From the NCBI RefSeq assembly GCF_003614435.1, contig NZ_CP025546.1, forward strand, positions 1,054,001 to 1,118,000: a stretch of 64,000 bases of DNA. Direction: 5' to 3'. Every line of letters starts with the position of its first letter. The first letter of the stretch is position 1. Below the pieces are notes generated by a model, which was not told the origin of the DNA, did not search any database, and saw nothing but the letters and a program-made list of their open reading frames with translations. This stretch comes from Mycobacterium paragordonae. GTDB taxonomy: Bacteria; Actinomycetota; Actinomycetes; Mycobacteriales; Mycobacteriaceae. The translations under genes and the position numbers were made by a program. Of the stretch, positions 36,827 through 45,822 are shown piece after piece.

Positions 36827-38166
36827 CGGCCGTCGGTGTCGCGCACCAACAGGATCTCCCGGCAGTCCCCTTTCTGCTGGGGAGCGGTTTCGCCGCTGCA
36901 CACCAGGGTCCAGCCGGATATGCGCCCGAACGGCCGGTCGGTCCAGTTCGTGGCGACCGGGTTGGTCTCCGGAAGCGCGAGCACGGAATGCGTGCCCGCG
37001 GAATTGGTGATGTACAGGTGGTCACCGAAGAACGCGAGCTTCGAAATCGGTTGCTTCTTGGCCTCATCCCGTGGGGTGAGCAGATCCCAGTGCTGGGTGC
37101 GCAGATTCCATACGCCATAACCGAACTGGGAGCCGGCCGAGCCGCGCCCGTCGATGAAGAGCTTGCCGTCCGACAGGGTCGCGGTCAGGCCGCCGCCCGA
37201 AATCCGATCCGTGTCACCGAATTTGACGAGAGCCCGCGACGTCAGGTCGTAGAACGTGGTCGACATGACCGGCGGGTTGTGCGAGTCCCAGTGCGTGATC
37301 TGTACGAGTCTGTCTGGGCCATCGGATAATTCGGCGTCGACGGTCGCGACGTCGGGGTCCTGGTAGACGGGTTCGCCGGTGGGCAGCCGCAATTCGGCCC
37401 CCAACGGGCCGCCGGGAGTCGCGCTGCGCTGGAAGGACAGCACGTCCTGCCAGACCCGGGCCTGCTCCGGGTCCTCCCAGCGGGTGGCCAGGTCGGTATT
37501 GGACAGAATGGTCGTCTTCGGGGCTGCCGGCGCCCCGCGGGTGTCGGTGAAGGCGTTGACGAGGGCCACGCCGGTGGTGGTCGGCGCCAGTCGCCAGTCC
37601 TTGGGCGGGGCTACTTTCAGCTCCGGTGTGGGCGGAAGCACCTCCCGGGTTGCCAGCGGCTGACTCGATTTGAGATCGAACAGGTAGGCGGTCGCCTTGA
37701 CGGCAGCCGGTGGCCGGCCGGGTGTGGTGCTCGCTACGACTGCGGTGCTCGCTACCACGTAGACGACTTTCATGTCGCCGACGTTGTTGGACAGCGCGCA
37801 CACCGCGCCGGTGACGGTCTCGCCGGCGGCCGCCATCGGCACCGCCGGCATTATCAAATCGGCAGTTTTCGGATCCAGGACTTTGGGCCGGATATCTTCC
37901 AAAGCGGATTTGCTGTCCGAGAATTCAGTGGGACAGCCGAAGTAGACGGTATCGCCGTATGTTTTCCAATCCTTTGCCAGCGGGCTGACATGAGGTGGCT
38001 GCGGCGCCACAGTATTGGGCGGCGGCTTGACGGTGGTGTGCGTGGTCTGGGCGGCGGGCGGGGTGACGGTCGCTGACGTGGAGCAGGCGGCAATCCCCAG
38101 GCCGGCCGGTAGGGCGACCAGCGCAGGCATGCAAACGGACGCGAACAGCCTGTTCGGCACCCTCAT
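36805..38166 (-). CDS. Exported lipoprotein with beta-rich body, unknown function
   Basis: A 453-residue protein. The signal peptide ends ALPAGLGIAAC, a lipobox, with Cys28 as anchor. A Thr/Pro spacer (about 29-60) leads to a long beta-rich domain with repeating short strands and W/Y turns (for example QPISKLAFFGDHLYITNSAG and DGKLFIDGRGSAGSQFGYGVW), which looks like a propeller without clear repeat units. Cysteines in FGCPTEF, AVCAL and GDCREIL could pair. I do not recognise the family. Confidence 0.75.
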   Translation of the reverse strand: MRVPNRLFASVCMPALVALPAGLGIAACSTSATVTPPAAQTTHTTVKPPPNTVAPQPPHVSPLAKDWKTYGDTVYFGCPTEFSDSKSALEDIRPKVLDPKTADLIMPAVPMAAAGETVTGAVCALSNNVGDMKVVYVVASTAVVASTTPGRPPAAVKATAYLFDLKSSQPLATREVLPPTPELKVAPPKDWRLAPTTTGVALVNAFTDTRGAPAAPKTTILSNTDLATRWEDPEQARVWQDVLSFQRSATPGGPLGAELRLPTGEPVYQDPDVATVDAELSDGPDRLVQITHWDSHNPPVMSTTFYDLTSRALVKFGDTDRISGGGLTATLSDGKLFIDGRGSAGSQFGYGVWNLRTQHWDLLTPRDEAKKQPISKLAFFGDHLYITNSAGTHSVLALPETNPVATNWTDRPFGRISGWTLVCSGETAPQQKGDCREILLVRDTDGRYPGPWF

Positions 38167-38277
38167 CAGCGTTCCCCCCGCTAAGTCATGTGTTCTCTGA
38201 GCCTAAAGGCGATTGCTGCTCGGGGCGAATCGAGCGCTTTTGCCGCAGCGTTTGCCCGGCGTGGTAGACCAAGGGTC

Positions 38278-39720
38278 ATGACTGGGCTTGCCGAAGAAAC
38301 ACGGTGGATGGACGCCACGGACCAGGCGGCTCTGGTTGCCCGGGGAGAGGTCACCCCGGTCGAGCTGCTGGAAGCGGCGATCGCACGCATCGAGCAGTCC
38401 GACGCGGCGCTGAACGCCGTCGTCATCGAATGGTTCGAGCACGCCCGGTCGATCGCTGCGGACCCGGGTCTGCCTGGCGGCCCGTTCCGCGGAGTGCCGT
38501 TCCTGCTCAAGGACCTCTACACCAGCTTTGCCGGGCAGACCCTGTCCAACGGGAATGTGGCGCTGAAGGAGGCGGGCAAGATCGACACCGCCGACACCAC
38601 CCTGGTGTCGCGGTTCAAGGCGGCGGGATTGGTCATCGCCGGCCGCACCAACAGCCCCGAGATGGGCAGCCTCCCCACCACCCAGCCGCTGGCCTGGGGG
38701 CCCACCCGCAATCCCTGGGCGCTGGACCGGACCCCGGGCGGATCCAGTGGCGGGGCGGCCGCCGCCGTGGCGGTGGGGATGGTGCCGTTCGCCAACGCTT
38801 CGGACGGTGGCGGCAGCATCCGCATTCCGGCGTCCTGTTGCGGGTTGGTGGGCCTCAAGCCCAGCCAGGGCCGCATCACCGTGGGGCCGAAACGCGCCGA
38901 AGCGGGGCTCGGTGTCGAGTTGTGCGTCAGCCGCACGGTCCGCGATACCGCCGCCCTGCTCGATGCGGTGCATGGGCCGGGCGTCGGCGACACCGTGATT
39001 GCGCCCGCACCGGAACGCCCGTATCTGCAGGAGTTGGGTGCCGATCCCGGCAGGTTGCGGATCGGGCTACTCGATATCCATCCGCGCGGCGGATTCGTGC
39101 ACGAGGACTGCGTGTCCGCGGTACGCGCCGCCGGGTCGATGCTGGAGGGCCTCGGGCACGTCGTCGAGCCCGCCTGGCCGTCCTGTCTGGCGGATCCGAG
39201 CTTGCAGCAGAAATTCATGGCGCTGTGGGTCACCCAGATGGCGATGGCCGCGCGCGGCTTCAGCGAAACGCTCGGCCGCGAGGTGACGGCTCAGGACATC
39301 GAGCCGGTCAATTGGGCGCTGATCGAGCGTGCCCGGCACGTGACGGCGGTGGACTACGCCGCGGCAGAGAACGCGGTGTACGCGTTCCGCCGTTCGTTGC
39401 AGCAGTGGTGGGCCGACGGTTGGGACCTGCTGCTCACCCCGACGGTCGCCGAACCCCCGCCGCCACTGGCCGAATTCGACAACAATCCCGGACACCCGAC
39501 TGCGCCGATGCGCCGCGGCGGCGAGTTCGCGGCATTCACACCGCCTTTCAACATGAGCGGCCAGCCGGCCATCAGCCTGCCGCTGCACCGCAACGCGGAC
39601 GGTCTGCCCGTCGGTGTTCAGCTGGCAGCCGCGTACGGACGCGAGGATGTCCTGATCCGTGTTGCCGCACAACTGGAATCGGCCCATCCCTGGGCGTCTC
39701 ACCGGCCCTCGATTCCGTGA
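38278..39720 (+). CDS. Amidase-signature hydrolase
   Basis: A 480-residue amidase. The catalytic triad is visible: Lys78 (FLLKDLY), cis-Ser156 (GGSSGGAAAAV) and Ser180 (DGGGSIRIPAS), with the 24-residue Ser-Ser spacing found in fatty acid amide hydrolase. Substrates may be aryl or acyl amides. The ATG giving MTGLAEETRWMDATDQA is used instead of a frame open from 38188. The next gene starts in its stop codon. Confidence 0.93.
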   Translation: MTGLAEETRWMDATDQAALVARGEVTPVELLEAAIARIEQSDAALNAVVIEWFEHARSIAADPGLPGGPFRGVPFLLKDLYTSFAGQTLSNGNVALKEAGKIDTADTTLVSRFKAAGLVIAGRTNSPEMGSLPTTQPLAWGPTRNPWALDRTPGGSSGGAAAAVAVGMVPFANASDGGGSIRIPASCCGLVGLKPSQGRITVGPKRAEAGLGVELCVSRTVRDTAALLDAVHGPGVGDTVIAPAPERPYLQELGADPGRLRIGLLDIHPRGGFVHEDCVSAVRAAGSMLEGLGHVVEPAWPSCLADPSLQQKFMALWVTQMAMAARGFSETLGREVTAQDIEPVNWALIERARHVTAVDYAAAENAVYAFRRSLQQWWADGWDLLLTPTVAEPPPPLAEFDNNPGHPTAPMRRGGEFAAFTPPFNMSGQPAISLPLHRNADGLPVGVQLAAAYGREDVLIRVAAQLESAHPWASHRPSIP

Positions 39721-40064
39721 CCCTCGAGGAGCGGGGCGCCTCGCCCGACGGCCGCTTCATCGTCCGCGTCGAACCGCTGGAGGCGCGCGCGTTCCAGTGG
39801 GTGGATACGCCTCAATTAGTCGATACCGCAACGGGTCTGGTGCTGGTACAGCTGGCGGACGCCTGTTGGCACCTGGACTCTGCGGACTGGTGCGGTGAGT
39901 CGGTGGTGGTCATGCGGTTGCGGCACTTTCCCGATGGCCTGCCGAGCTATGAAGTGCGCGTCGACTGCGGGCAGTTCACCGCCTCGGTTGACGGTGTCGA
40001 CCCGCGGCCGTTGGCTGAGCTCGAGGAAATGCTGGAGACTGCGGCTAGAGGTCGAACGCGATAG
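39717..40064 (+). CDS. Small conserved unknown protein coupled to the amidase
   Basis: A 115-residue protein begun at a GTG that overlaps the amidase stop (GTGA), so it is coupled by translation. It is acidic, has no signal or membrane segment, and shows an alternating strand pattern (GRFIVRVEPLEARAFQWVDTPQLVD, VVVMRLRHFPDGLPSYEVRVDC). The same frame is open upstream to 38304 on the amidase shadow strand. I do not recognise it. Its end overlaps the convergent P450 gene by 20 bp. Confidence 0.65.
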   Translation: MTLEERGASPDGRFIVRVEPLEARAFQWVDTPQLVDTATGLVLVQLADACWHLDSADWCGESVVVMRLRHFPDGLPSYEVRVDCGQFTASVDGVDPRPLAELEEMLETAARGRTR

Positions 40065-41274
40065 GCAGACTAAGCGGCCCGCTCAAGCTCACCATCGGCT
40101 TCCAGGGAGCGGGTCCGGTGATGCTCGGATTCCGAATCCGGCCGGTGAGCACCGTCAGCGCCTCGGCGAGTTCCCGTCTGGCCAGGTTGGCGCCCAGGCA
40201 GTAGTGGATGCCGCCACCGAAGGTCAGTATCGCCGGAGCCCCCTCGCGGGTGATGTCGACCCGGTCGGGGTCGTCGTACACCGACGGATCCCGGTTGGCC
40301 GCAGCGGTATTGACCAGAATCATGGTGCCCGCCGGGAAGAGGTAGCCGTCGAGTTCGGCATCCTCGGTCACCAGTCGAAGGGTGCCACACGCGATGGGGG
40401 AGTGGCGCATCGTCTCCTCGACCGCGTGCATTGCCAGCGCTGGGCGCTCCGCCAGGAGCTCCCACTGATCCGGGTGCTCACAGAGCACGTGCACCGATGC
40501 CGCCAGCTGATTCCGTGTGGTGTCGGTACCCGCCAGCAACAATCCGCCCGCGAGCATGCGCAATTCAGCGGGGTTGAGCCGGTCGCCGTCGTCCTCGGCG
40601 CGGATCAGGTCCGACAGCAGGTCCTCGGTTAGGCTGTGCCGGCGCCGGGCGACCATCTCGTCGACGTAGTCGTCGAGTTCTCCCCAGGCGCGCATGACGT
40701 CGGGCTCGATCTCACTGACACCGGCGATGAAGCTGAAGGCCTTGAAGATCTCGTCGGCCCACAGCGAGAACTGTTGCCAGTCCTCGCGCGGTGCGCCGAG
40801 CAGCGCGCAGATGATCGGGACGGGGTAGGGGCGGGCGAGGTCGTCGACCACCTCGCAGTGTCGGGCACTGGCGACCTGGTCGACGAGGTCGTTCATCATC
40901 GCAACCATGGTGTCGTGCAGGCGCAGTGTCGCGCGGGGAGTGAACGCCTTGGACGTCAGGCTGCGCAGACGATGATGCGCGGCGCCTTCCAGACACAGCA
41001 GACTATTCATCACCTTGTCCCACAACGGACCCGAATTGATACCCTGCACAACAAGATTCAAGCCAGGGGGGATGGTGAACCGACTGTCGCGAAGTACCGA
41101 GCGAACCAGGTGATACGACAGCACTTCGGGCCCGAACGGTCCCAGTGCGACAGGCGCCTGCCGTTGGGCGGCCTGGATGCGTGGATACACCTCCGCCGGG
41201 GTTTCGGTGGGTTCATAGGACAGCGTCGGTAAGTCCGCGTCGAAAACGCTTCGGGAAGCAGTGCCGACGCTCAT
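40045..41274 (-). CDS. Cytochrome P450
   Basis: A soluble 409-residue P450. The haem ligand is Cys359 in FGGGIHYCLGAN; the I-helix oxygen motif is AGTDTTRNQ and the K-helix ExxR is EETMRH. The class needs ferredoxin and reductase, neither of which is adjacent. The substrate and CYP family were not resolved. The ATG giving MSVGTASRSVFDADL is chosen. A good promoter with a TTGACA -35 lies about 130-160 bp upstream. Confidence 0.93.
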   Translation of the reverse strand: MSVGTASRSVFDADLPTLSYEPTETPAEVYPRIQAAQRQAPVALGPFGPEVLSYHLVRSVLRDSRFTIPPGLNLVVQGINSGPLWDKVMNSLLCLEGAAHHRLRSLTSKAFTPRATLRLHDTMVAMMNDLVDQVASARHCEVVDDLARPYPVPIICALLGAPREDWQQFSLWADEIFKAFSFIAGVSEIEPDVMRAWGELDDYVDEMVARRRHSLTEDLLSDLIRAEDDGDRLNPAELRMLAGGLLLAGTDTTRNQLAASVHVLCEHPDQWELLAERPALAMHAVEETMRHSPIACGTLRLVTEDAELDGYLFPAGTMILVNTAAANRDPSVYDDPDRVDITREGAPAILTFGGGIHYCLGANLARRELAEALTVLTGRIRNPSITGPAPWKPMVSLSGPLSLPIAFDL

Positions 41275-41404
41275 GACGGCCTTGCCAACGTGCCCGGCAG
41301 GCTGGTCTGCCCTGAAACAAGTGCGGGATCGTTCATCGCTAGCCACCTGTCCACTGACGAAGTGCGGCCCTGGGGCCCGCAGACCGCCGGGACAACTGTC
41401 ACAC

Positions 41405-41434
41405 AATGTATGGCCGCGGCTTGGTGCTTGTCAA
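41405..41434 (-). promoter_or_regulatory. Candidate SigA-type promoter of the P450 gene
   Basis: Reading leftward, TTGACA (41434-41429) is followed after 18 bp by TACATT (41410-41405). Transcription would begin near 41398, leaving a leader of about 124 bases before the P450 ATG. No other good pair was seen in the gap. Confidence 0.5.
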
Positions 41435-41483
41435 CGAAAGCTGAACCCAGGTCAGAAAGTTGCGTGAGCCTGCTCGCGTATCG

Positions 41484-41509
41484 CCATACGATTACTTCGA
41501 AACGTATGG
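41484..41509. promoter_or_regulatory. Palindrome CCATACG-N12-CGTATGG upstream of the P450 promoter
   Basis: Two perfect 7-bp arms separated by 12 bp, with two more symmetric pairs inside. It lies 50 bp upstream of the P450 -35 box and just beyond the csp terminator. It has the look of a dimeric regulator site. It does not fit the KstR motif TnnAACnnGTTnnA. Confidence 0.45.
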
Positions 41510-41554
41510 TCGGTCTGTGCGCTGCCTGCCTTTGGTTAGGGAGTTGGGCGGCGC

Positions 41555-41598
41555 CGAAAACAACATGGGCCGGCAGGACACCGCCTGCCGGCCCATGT
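41555..41598 (-). terminator. Rho-independent terminator of the cold-shock gene
   Basis: A perfect 15-bp stem (41563-41577 with 41584-41598; arm ACATGGGCCGGCAGG) and a 6-base loop. Reading leftward it is followed by GTTGTTTTC, a T-run rarely seen in mycobacteria. It starts 17 bp after the csp stop codon. Confidence 0.9.
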
Positions 41599-41614
41599 GT
41601 GAAGAACTGTCGGA

Positions 41615-41818
41615 CTACAAGACGGTCACTCCCGTGGCCTGCGGTCCCTTGGCGCCTTGGCCGATGTCGAATTGGACTCGCTGGTTCTCCTCGAGCGAAC
41701 GGTAACCACTCCCGTTGATCTCGGAGTAGTGAACGAACACATCTCCCGTGTCACCGTCGGGAGCGATGAATCCGAAGCCCTTATCACTGTTGAACCACTT
41801 CACAGTCCCCTGTGCCAT
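41615..41818 (-). CDS. CspA-family cold-shock protein
   Basis: A 67-residue single cold-shock domain. RNP1 (KGFGFIAP) and RNP2 (DVFVHYSEI) are intact, and the protein aligns with M. tuberculosis CspA (Rv3648c) by eye. It binds single-stranded RNA or DNA and acts as an RNA chaperone. GAGAGAG sits before the ATG and a TGC-TAGTGT extended -10 lies about 50 bp upstream. A strong terminator follows. It is isolated between two P450 genes. Confidence 0.95.
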   Translation of the reverse strand: MAQGTVKWFNSDKGFGFIAPDGDTGDVFVHYSEINGSGYRSLEENQRVQFDIGQGAKGPQATGVTVL

Positions 41819-42181
41819 ACTTATCTACTCTCTCATTCTGAACGGATGCCGAAAAACATCCCGCATCACACTAGCACGGGCGGCCGAGTCGCATTCGCCT
41901 TCGTGCATGAGGTTTCATCACAGGTTCAGACATTGCGATGCTGCGGCACTCGTCTGATCAACGAAACTTATTGCCGTGGACCGTATTTGACTATTTTCGT
42001 AGCTCTCTGCCGGGGTGGCGCCAATATGAAGGTCCCGTATCCCGGCAGTTGATTATCGGCGAATTATCCAGTGCCGCAGCAATAATCCGTGCCGAACCGA
42101 TCGGGATGCTTTCAGAACGCCAACCAAATCACCGGCAGCGCCCAGGCAGTTGACCCGTCAGCCGCGGGCGTCGACGATCGA
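41819..42181. other. 363-bp divergent region between the cold-shock and P450 genes
   Basis: The stretch is AT-richer than its surroundings. It holds the csp leader and promoter. A plus-strand frame extends the P450 back to 42089, but that part has no P450 character. No other element was recognised. Confidence 0.6.
41868..41873 (-). promoter_or_regulatory. Candidate extended -10 box of the cold-shock gene
   Basis: Reading leftward, TGC-TAGTGT makes an extended -10 element. No good -35 accompanies it. The leader of about 43 bases would hold a small hairpin GGATG-TTTTTCGG-CATCC, which might take part in temperature control. Confidence 0.4.
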
Positions 42182-43543
42182 ATGATGCTGCCGACGAACT
42201 CTGCGAAGCTCCCGCCGGGACCCCGGTTACCCAGCTGGGTACTGGCCGCGCTGATGATGGGCCGCGGACCGGCGGCGGTCGCTGCCTGCCAGCGTCGTTT
42301 CGGCAGCGTGTTCACCCTGCGGGTGGCGCTGTTGGGCACCATGGTGTACCTGGGCGACCCCGCGGATATCAAGACCGTATTCGCCGGCGATCCGCGCATC
42401 TTTCACGCCGGTGAAGCCAACAAAATCCTGCGCGGGCTGCTGGGCGACAGCTCACTGCTGGTTATCGACGACGAGGTGCACCGGGAGCGGCGCCGCCTGA
42501 TGCTGCCCCCTTTCCACCGCGACGCCGTGGCCCGGCAGGCGGACCTGATGGCCGAGATCGCCGCGGACAACATCGCCCGATGGCCGGTGGGTCAGTCATT
42601 TGCAGTGGCGCCCAAGATGTCTGAGATCACCCTCGAGGTCATTCTGCGCACGGTGATCGGTGCCTCCGACCCGAGCCGGCTCGCCGCGCTGCGCACGATC
42701 ATGCCGCGGCTGCTCAACCTCGGACCCTGGCAGAGCATCGCCATCGCCAACCCGAAGTTGCTTCGCCGCCGGCCGTGGCGAAACCTGCGCAGGCACATCG
42801 CTGAGGCTGACCGCCTGCTCTACGCCGAAATCGCGGATCGACGCGCGGATCCGGACCTGGCACAGCGGACCGACACCCTGGCGATGTTGGTGCGGGCCGA
42901 CTGTGGGCTGACCGACCGGGAACTCCGCGACCAGTTGATGACCCTGTTGGTGGCCGGCCATGACACTACCGCGACCGCCCTGTCGTGGGCCTTGGAGCGC
43001 CTGACCCGTCACCCCGCCGTCCTGGCCAGAGCGGTCCGGGCGGCCGAGGCCAGCGCGGCGGGTGATCCGTCCGGCGACGAGTACCTCGATGCGGTGGCCA
43101 AGGAGACGCTGCGGGTCCGCCCCGTGGTGTTCGACGTCGGCCGGGTGCTGACCGAACCAGTCGACCTGGCCGGCTACCGGTTGCCCGCCGGAGCCATGGT
43201 GGTCCCGGGAATGGGCCTGGTCCACGCCAGCCCGGCGATATATCCGGATCCGAACCGGTTCGACCCCGACCGGATGCTCGGCGCCGCCCTCAGTCCCAGC
43301 ACGTGGCTTCCGTTCGGTGGCGGCAACCGTCGTTGTATCGGAGCCACCTTCGCCATGGTCGAGTTGCGGGTGGTGCTGCGCGAAATACTGTGCCGGGTGG
43401 AATTGGACACCACGACCGCCGGCGGCGAACGCCAGAAGCTCAAACACGTCATCGTCATTCCGCACCGCGGTGCACGGGTCAGCGTTCGCGCAGTCAGGCC
43501 GGTCGGCTCGGCAGCTCCCGACGCCGGCGCAATCCACCGGTGA
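42182..43543 (+). CDS. Cytochrome P450 (CYP138-like)
   Basis: A 453-residue P450 with a LPPGPRLP start as in CYP132/135/137/138 of mycobacteria, which resemble eukaryotic-type P450s. The haem ligand is Cys385 in FGGGNRRCIGA, the I-helix AGHDTTATAL and the ExxR KETLRVRP. Start: two ATGs in a row (42182, 42185). The downstream PLP enzyme gene overlaps its stop by GTGA, so the two are translationally coupled and may act on one pathway. Confidence 0.92.
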   Translation: MMLPTNSAKLPPGPRLPSWVLAALMMGRGPAAVAACQRRFGSVFTLRVALLGTMVYLGDPADIKTVFAGDPRIFHAGEANKILRGLLGDSSLLVIDDEVHRERRRLMLPPFHRDAVARQADLMAEIAADNIARWPVGQSFAVAPKMSEITLEVILRTVIGASDPSRLAALRTIMPRLLNLGPWQSIAIANPKLLRRRPWRNLRRHIAEADRLLYAEIADRRADPDLAQRTDTLAMLVRADCGLTDRELRDQLMTLLVAGHDTTATALSWALERLTRHPAVLARAVRAAEASAAGDPSGDEYLDAVAKETLRVRPVVFDVGRVLTEPVDLAGYRLPAGAMVVPGMGLVHASPAIYPDPNRFDPDRMLGAALSPSTWLPFGGGNRRCIGATFAMVELRVVLREILCRVELDTTTAGGERQKLKHVIVIPHRGARVSVRAVRPVGSAAPDAGAIHR

Positions 43544-44532
43544 CCACCTACCTCCACGAGCGCTTCCCCGAGCTGCGCGACACACTGCACCGCGCCCAGC
43601 TCGGCGACGGCCCCACGCTCGTGCGCCCACTGCCCGGCCTGAGCGCCTCCGGCCCGTCGCTCTGGCTCAAGGACGACGGCGTCTACGGCAACGGCGGCTG
43701 GGGCGGCAACAAGGTCCGCAAGCTGGAATGGCTCTTACCTGACGTGAAAAGGTCTGGGCGACAGACAATCCTGACCTTCGGCGGACTTGGCACGAACTGG
43801 GGCCTGGCGACCGCACGCTACGGCCGCGATCTCGGCCTGCGCACCGCGCTGGCACTGATCGACCAACCGGTCGACGAACACGTCGCTGCTCAGCTGGAGC
43901 GCTTGCGGGCCTGCGGCGCCGACATCTACTTCACGCACAACAAGTTTCGTACGGTGGCCGCGGTGCCCTACCTGTATCTGCGCCACCGCCGGCCCTATCT
44001 GCTGCCCGCCGGGGGATCTGCACCGCTGGGCGTCGTGGGGTATGTCGAGGCCGCACTGGAAATCGCTGCCCAGGTCGAGACCGGCGCGCTGCCGGCGCCG
44101 GCGTCCGTCGTGGTCGCCGTGGGCTCGGGCGGCACGGTCGCCGGTCTGCACTTGGGTCTCGCGCTGGCCGGTCTCACCAGCACCCGGGTGATCGGCGTGG
44201 TCGTCAACGACACGCTGCGTCTGGACCACCGATCGATCACGTCGCTCGCTGAGCGCGCCGCGCGCCTGCTGCAAAGCCGCGGCGCGCGCGTGCCCGCCAC
44301 CCCGCTGCCGGCGGATCGCCTGCTGCTGGTGCGCGACTGGCTCGGGCAGGGCTACGGCCACCCGACGGCCGAGGGCACCCGGGCGCTGCGGCTCGCGCAC
44401 GACGCGGAGCACCTTGACCTCGAGCCCGTCTACACCGCCAAAGCGATGGCCGCACTCCTGGAACTGCACTCCAGCGGACGGCTACCCGACGGGCCGGCGC
44501 TCTATCTCCACACCAACGGGCCGCGTGGTTAG
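43540..44532 (+). CDS. PLP-dependent enzyme, ACC deaminase / D-cysteine desulfhydrase type
   Basis: A 330-residue fold-type II PLP enzyme. The PLP lysine is probably Lys58 in GGWGGNKVRKLEWLL; TFGGLGTNWG is the N-loop (usually GGxxSNH; here the serine is replaced by Thr and His by Trp) and VAVGSGGTVAGL the phosphate-binding loop. ACC deaminases and D-cysteine desulfhydrases share this fold; the changed N-loop means the substrate could differ. GTG start in the P450 stop. The frame upstream to 43303 is a shadow inside the P450. Confidence 0.85.
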   Translation: MTTYLHERFPELRDTLHRAQLGDGPTLVRPLPGLSASGPSLWLKDDGVYGNGGWGGNKVRKLEWLLPDVKRSGRQTILTFGGLGTNWGLATARYGRDLGLRTALALIDQPVDEHVAAQLERLRACGADIYFTHNKFRTVAAVPYLYLRHRRPYLLPAGGSAPLGVVGYVEAALEIAAQVETGALPAPASVVVAVGSGGTVAGLHLGLALAGLTSTRVIGVVVNDTLRLDHRSITSLAERAARLLQSRGARVPATPLPADRLLLVRDWLGQGYGHPTAEGTRALRLAHDAEHLDLEPVYTAKAMAALLELHSSGRLPDGPALYLHTNGPRG

Positions 44533-44636
44533 CCGGGTCGGACGGGTGCCAGTCGAGACGGGGCCGGACCGGTGTGCCCCCAGGACGCTTTCCGCAACCC
44601 GAGGTAGCGAAATAGCGCAGGCCGACTAATGTCGCG

Positions 44637-45818
44637 GTGGTGGAGTTCGAGCTCGACGACGAGCAGCGGGCGTGGCTGGCCGAGGTGCGGCAGTTCCTCC
44701 GGGACAACGTCAACCCTGCGCTGCGTGCCGAGATGGCCGAGCATGACCTCGAATTCCAAGGTGGTGAGCTGACGGCATTCCGCCGCAAGATCGGCGAACG
44801 CGGCTGGTTCGGACTGAACTGGCCACGCGAATACGGCGGACTGGGACTGACCGCCGTCCACCAACACCTGCTGATGAGCGAATTCGAGTACTGGGGCGTG
44901 CCCGGGCCGGACCTCACGGTCACCTCGGTGGCGCCGATGATCATGCGGCACGGCACCGAACAGAACAAGCAGGAATTCCTACCGCCCATCGCCAGGGGTG
45001 AATTGGTCTGCGCCGTCGGCTATTCAGAACCGAACGCCGGCACCGACCTGGCCAGCCTGCGCACCAGGGCCGTGCGCGAGGGCGACGAATGGGTGATCAC
45101 CGGCTCCAAGATCTGGAACAGCGGAGCCCAGCGTTGCACACACGAATGGTTGTGCGTACGAACCGATCCCGACGCGAAACGGCACCGCGGCATCTCGGTG
45201 ATCATGGTGCCCATCGACAGCCCGGGTATCGAAGTCCGGCCGCTGTATGCATGGTCGGGCTACCGCACCAACGAGACGTTCTTCCGCGATGTGCGGGTAC
45301 CACTCGGCAACCTGATCGGTGAGGTGAACAAGGGCTGGACCTACATCACCGGGGCGCTGGATCTGGAGCGCGGCGCGCTGACTAACGCCGGCGATCTGCG
45401 CCGCGCCCTGGATGACCTGGTGGCGCTGGCGGGCCGGCCGCTTCGCGACGGCTCGGTGCCGGCCCACCAACCCGCCTTCCGGCGCCGCCTGGCACAGGCC
45501 GAGGCCGACGTCGAAGCGGCCAGGCTGATGGGATACGAGGCGGCATCCCTGCTCGACAGCGGACGGATACCTTCGGTCGAGGTGAGCGTAGAGAAGATCT
45601 TCACCAGCGAATTGCGCCAGCGCATAGCGGATCTGGCGCTCGATCTGCTGGGCCCGGACGGGCTGCTGGCCCACCGCAGCGCCGCGGCCCCGCTGGCCGG
45701 GTTCTTTGAGCGCCTCTACCGGGTGTCGCCGCTGATGCGCTTCGGTGGCGGCGCCAACGAGGTGCTGCGGGATGTGATCGCCCAGCGTGGCTACGGCATG
45801 CCGTCCTACGGTCGGTGA
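44637..45818 (+). CDS. Acyl-CoA dehydrogenase, large subunit type
   Basis: A 393-residue FadE. GYSEPNAGTDLASLRTRA is the FAD/substrate signature, ITGSKIWNSGA follows, and RFGGGANEVLRDVIAQRGYG the C-terminal one. It begins at one of two adjacent GTGs. The next gene, 4 bp on, encodes a second, shorter FadE. Such pairs form the alpha2-beta2 enzymes (ChsE-type) that oxidise steroid side chains. First of seven closely packed genes. Confidence 0.93.
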   Translation: MVEFELDDEQRAWLAEVRQFLRDNVNPALRAEMAEHDLEFQGGELTAFRRKIGERGWFGLNWPREYGGLGLTAVHQHLLMSEFEYWGVPGPDLTVTSVAPMIMRHGTEQNKQEFLPPIARGELVCAVGYSEPNAGTDLASLRTRAVREGDEWVITGSKIWNSGAQRCTHEWLCVRTDPDAKRHRGISVIMVPIDSPGIEVRPLYAWSGYRTNETFFRDVRVPLGNLIGEVNKGWTYITGALDLERGALTNAGDLRRALDDLVALAGRPLRDGSVPAHQPAFRRRLAQAEADVEAARLMGYEAASLLDSGRIPSVEVSVEKIFTSELRQRIADLALDLLGPDGLLAHRSAAAPLAGFFERLYRVSPLMRFGGGANEVLRDVIAQRGYGMPSYGR

Positions 45819-45822
45819 TCGG

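Larger units (their letters stand above)
41275..41614. other. 340-bp intergenic region between P450 and cold-shock genes
   Basis: Holds the P450 promoter, the palindrome and the csp terminator listed separately. An 81-codon frame on the plus strand (41460-41705) runs through the terminator and into csp and is not credible. Nothing else is seen. Confidence 0.6.

Noticed and set aside
38304..39716. Plus-strand frame extending the 115-residue gene upstream through the amidase
   Set aside because: It is out of phase with an amidase whose catalytic triad is intact; only the part after the amidase stop is credible.
41460..41705. Plus-strand 81-codon frame between the P450 and csp genes
   Set aside because: It runs through the perfect terminator hairpin and into csp on the other strand, and its product has no features.
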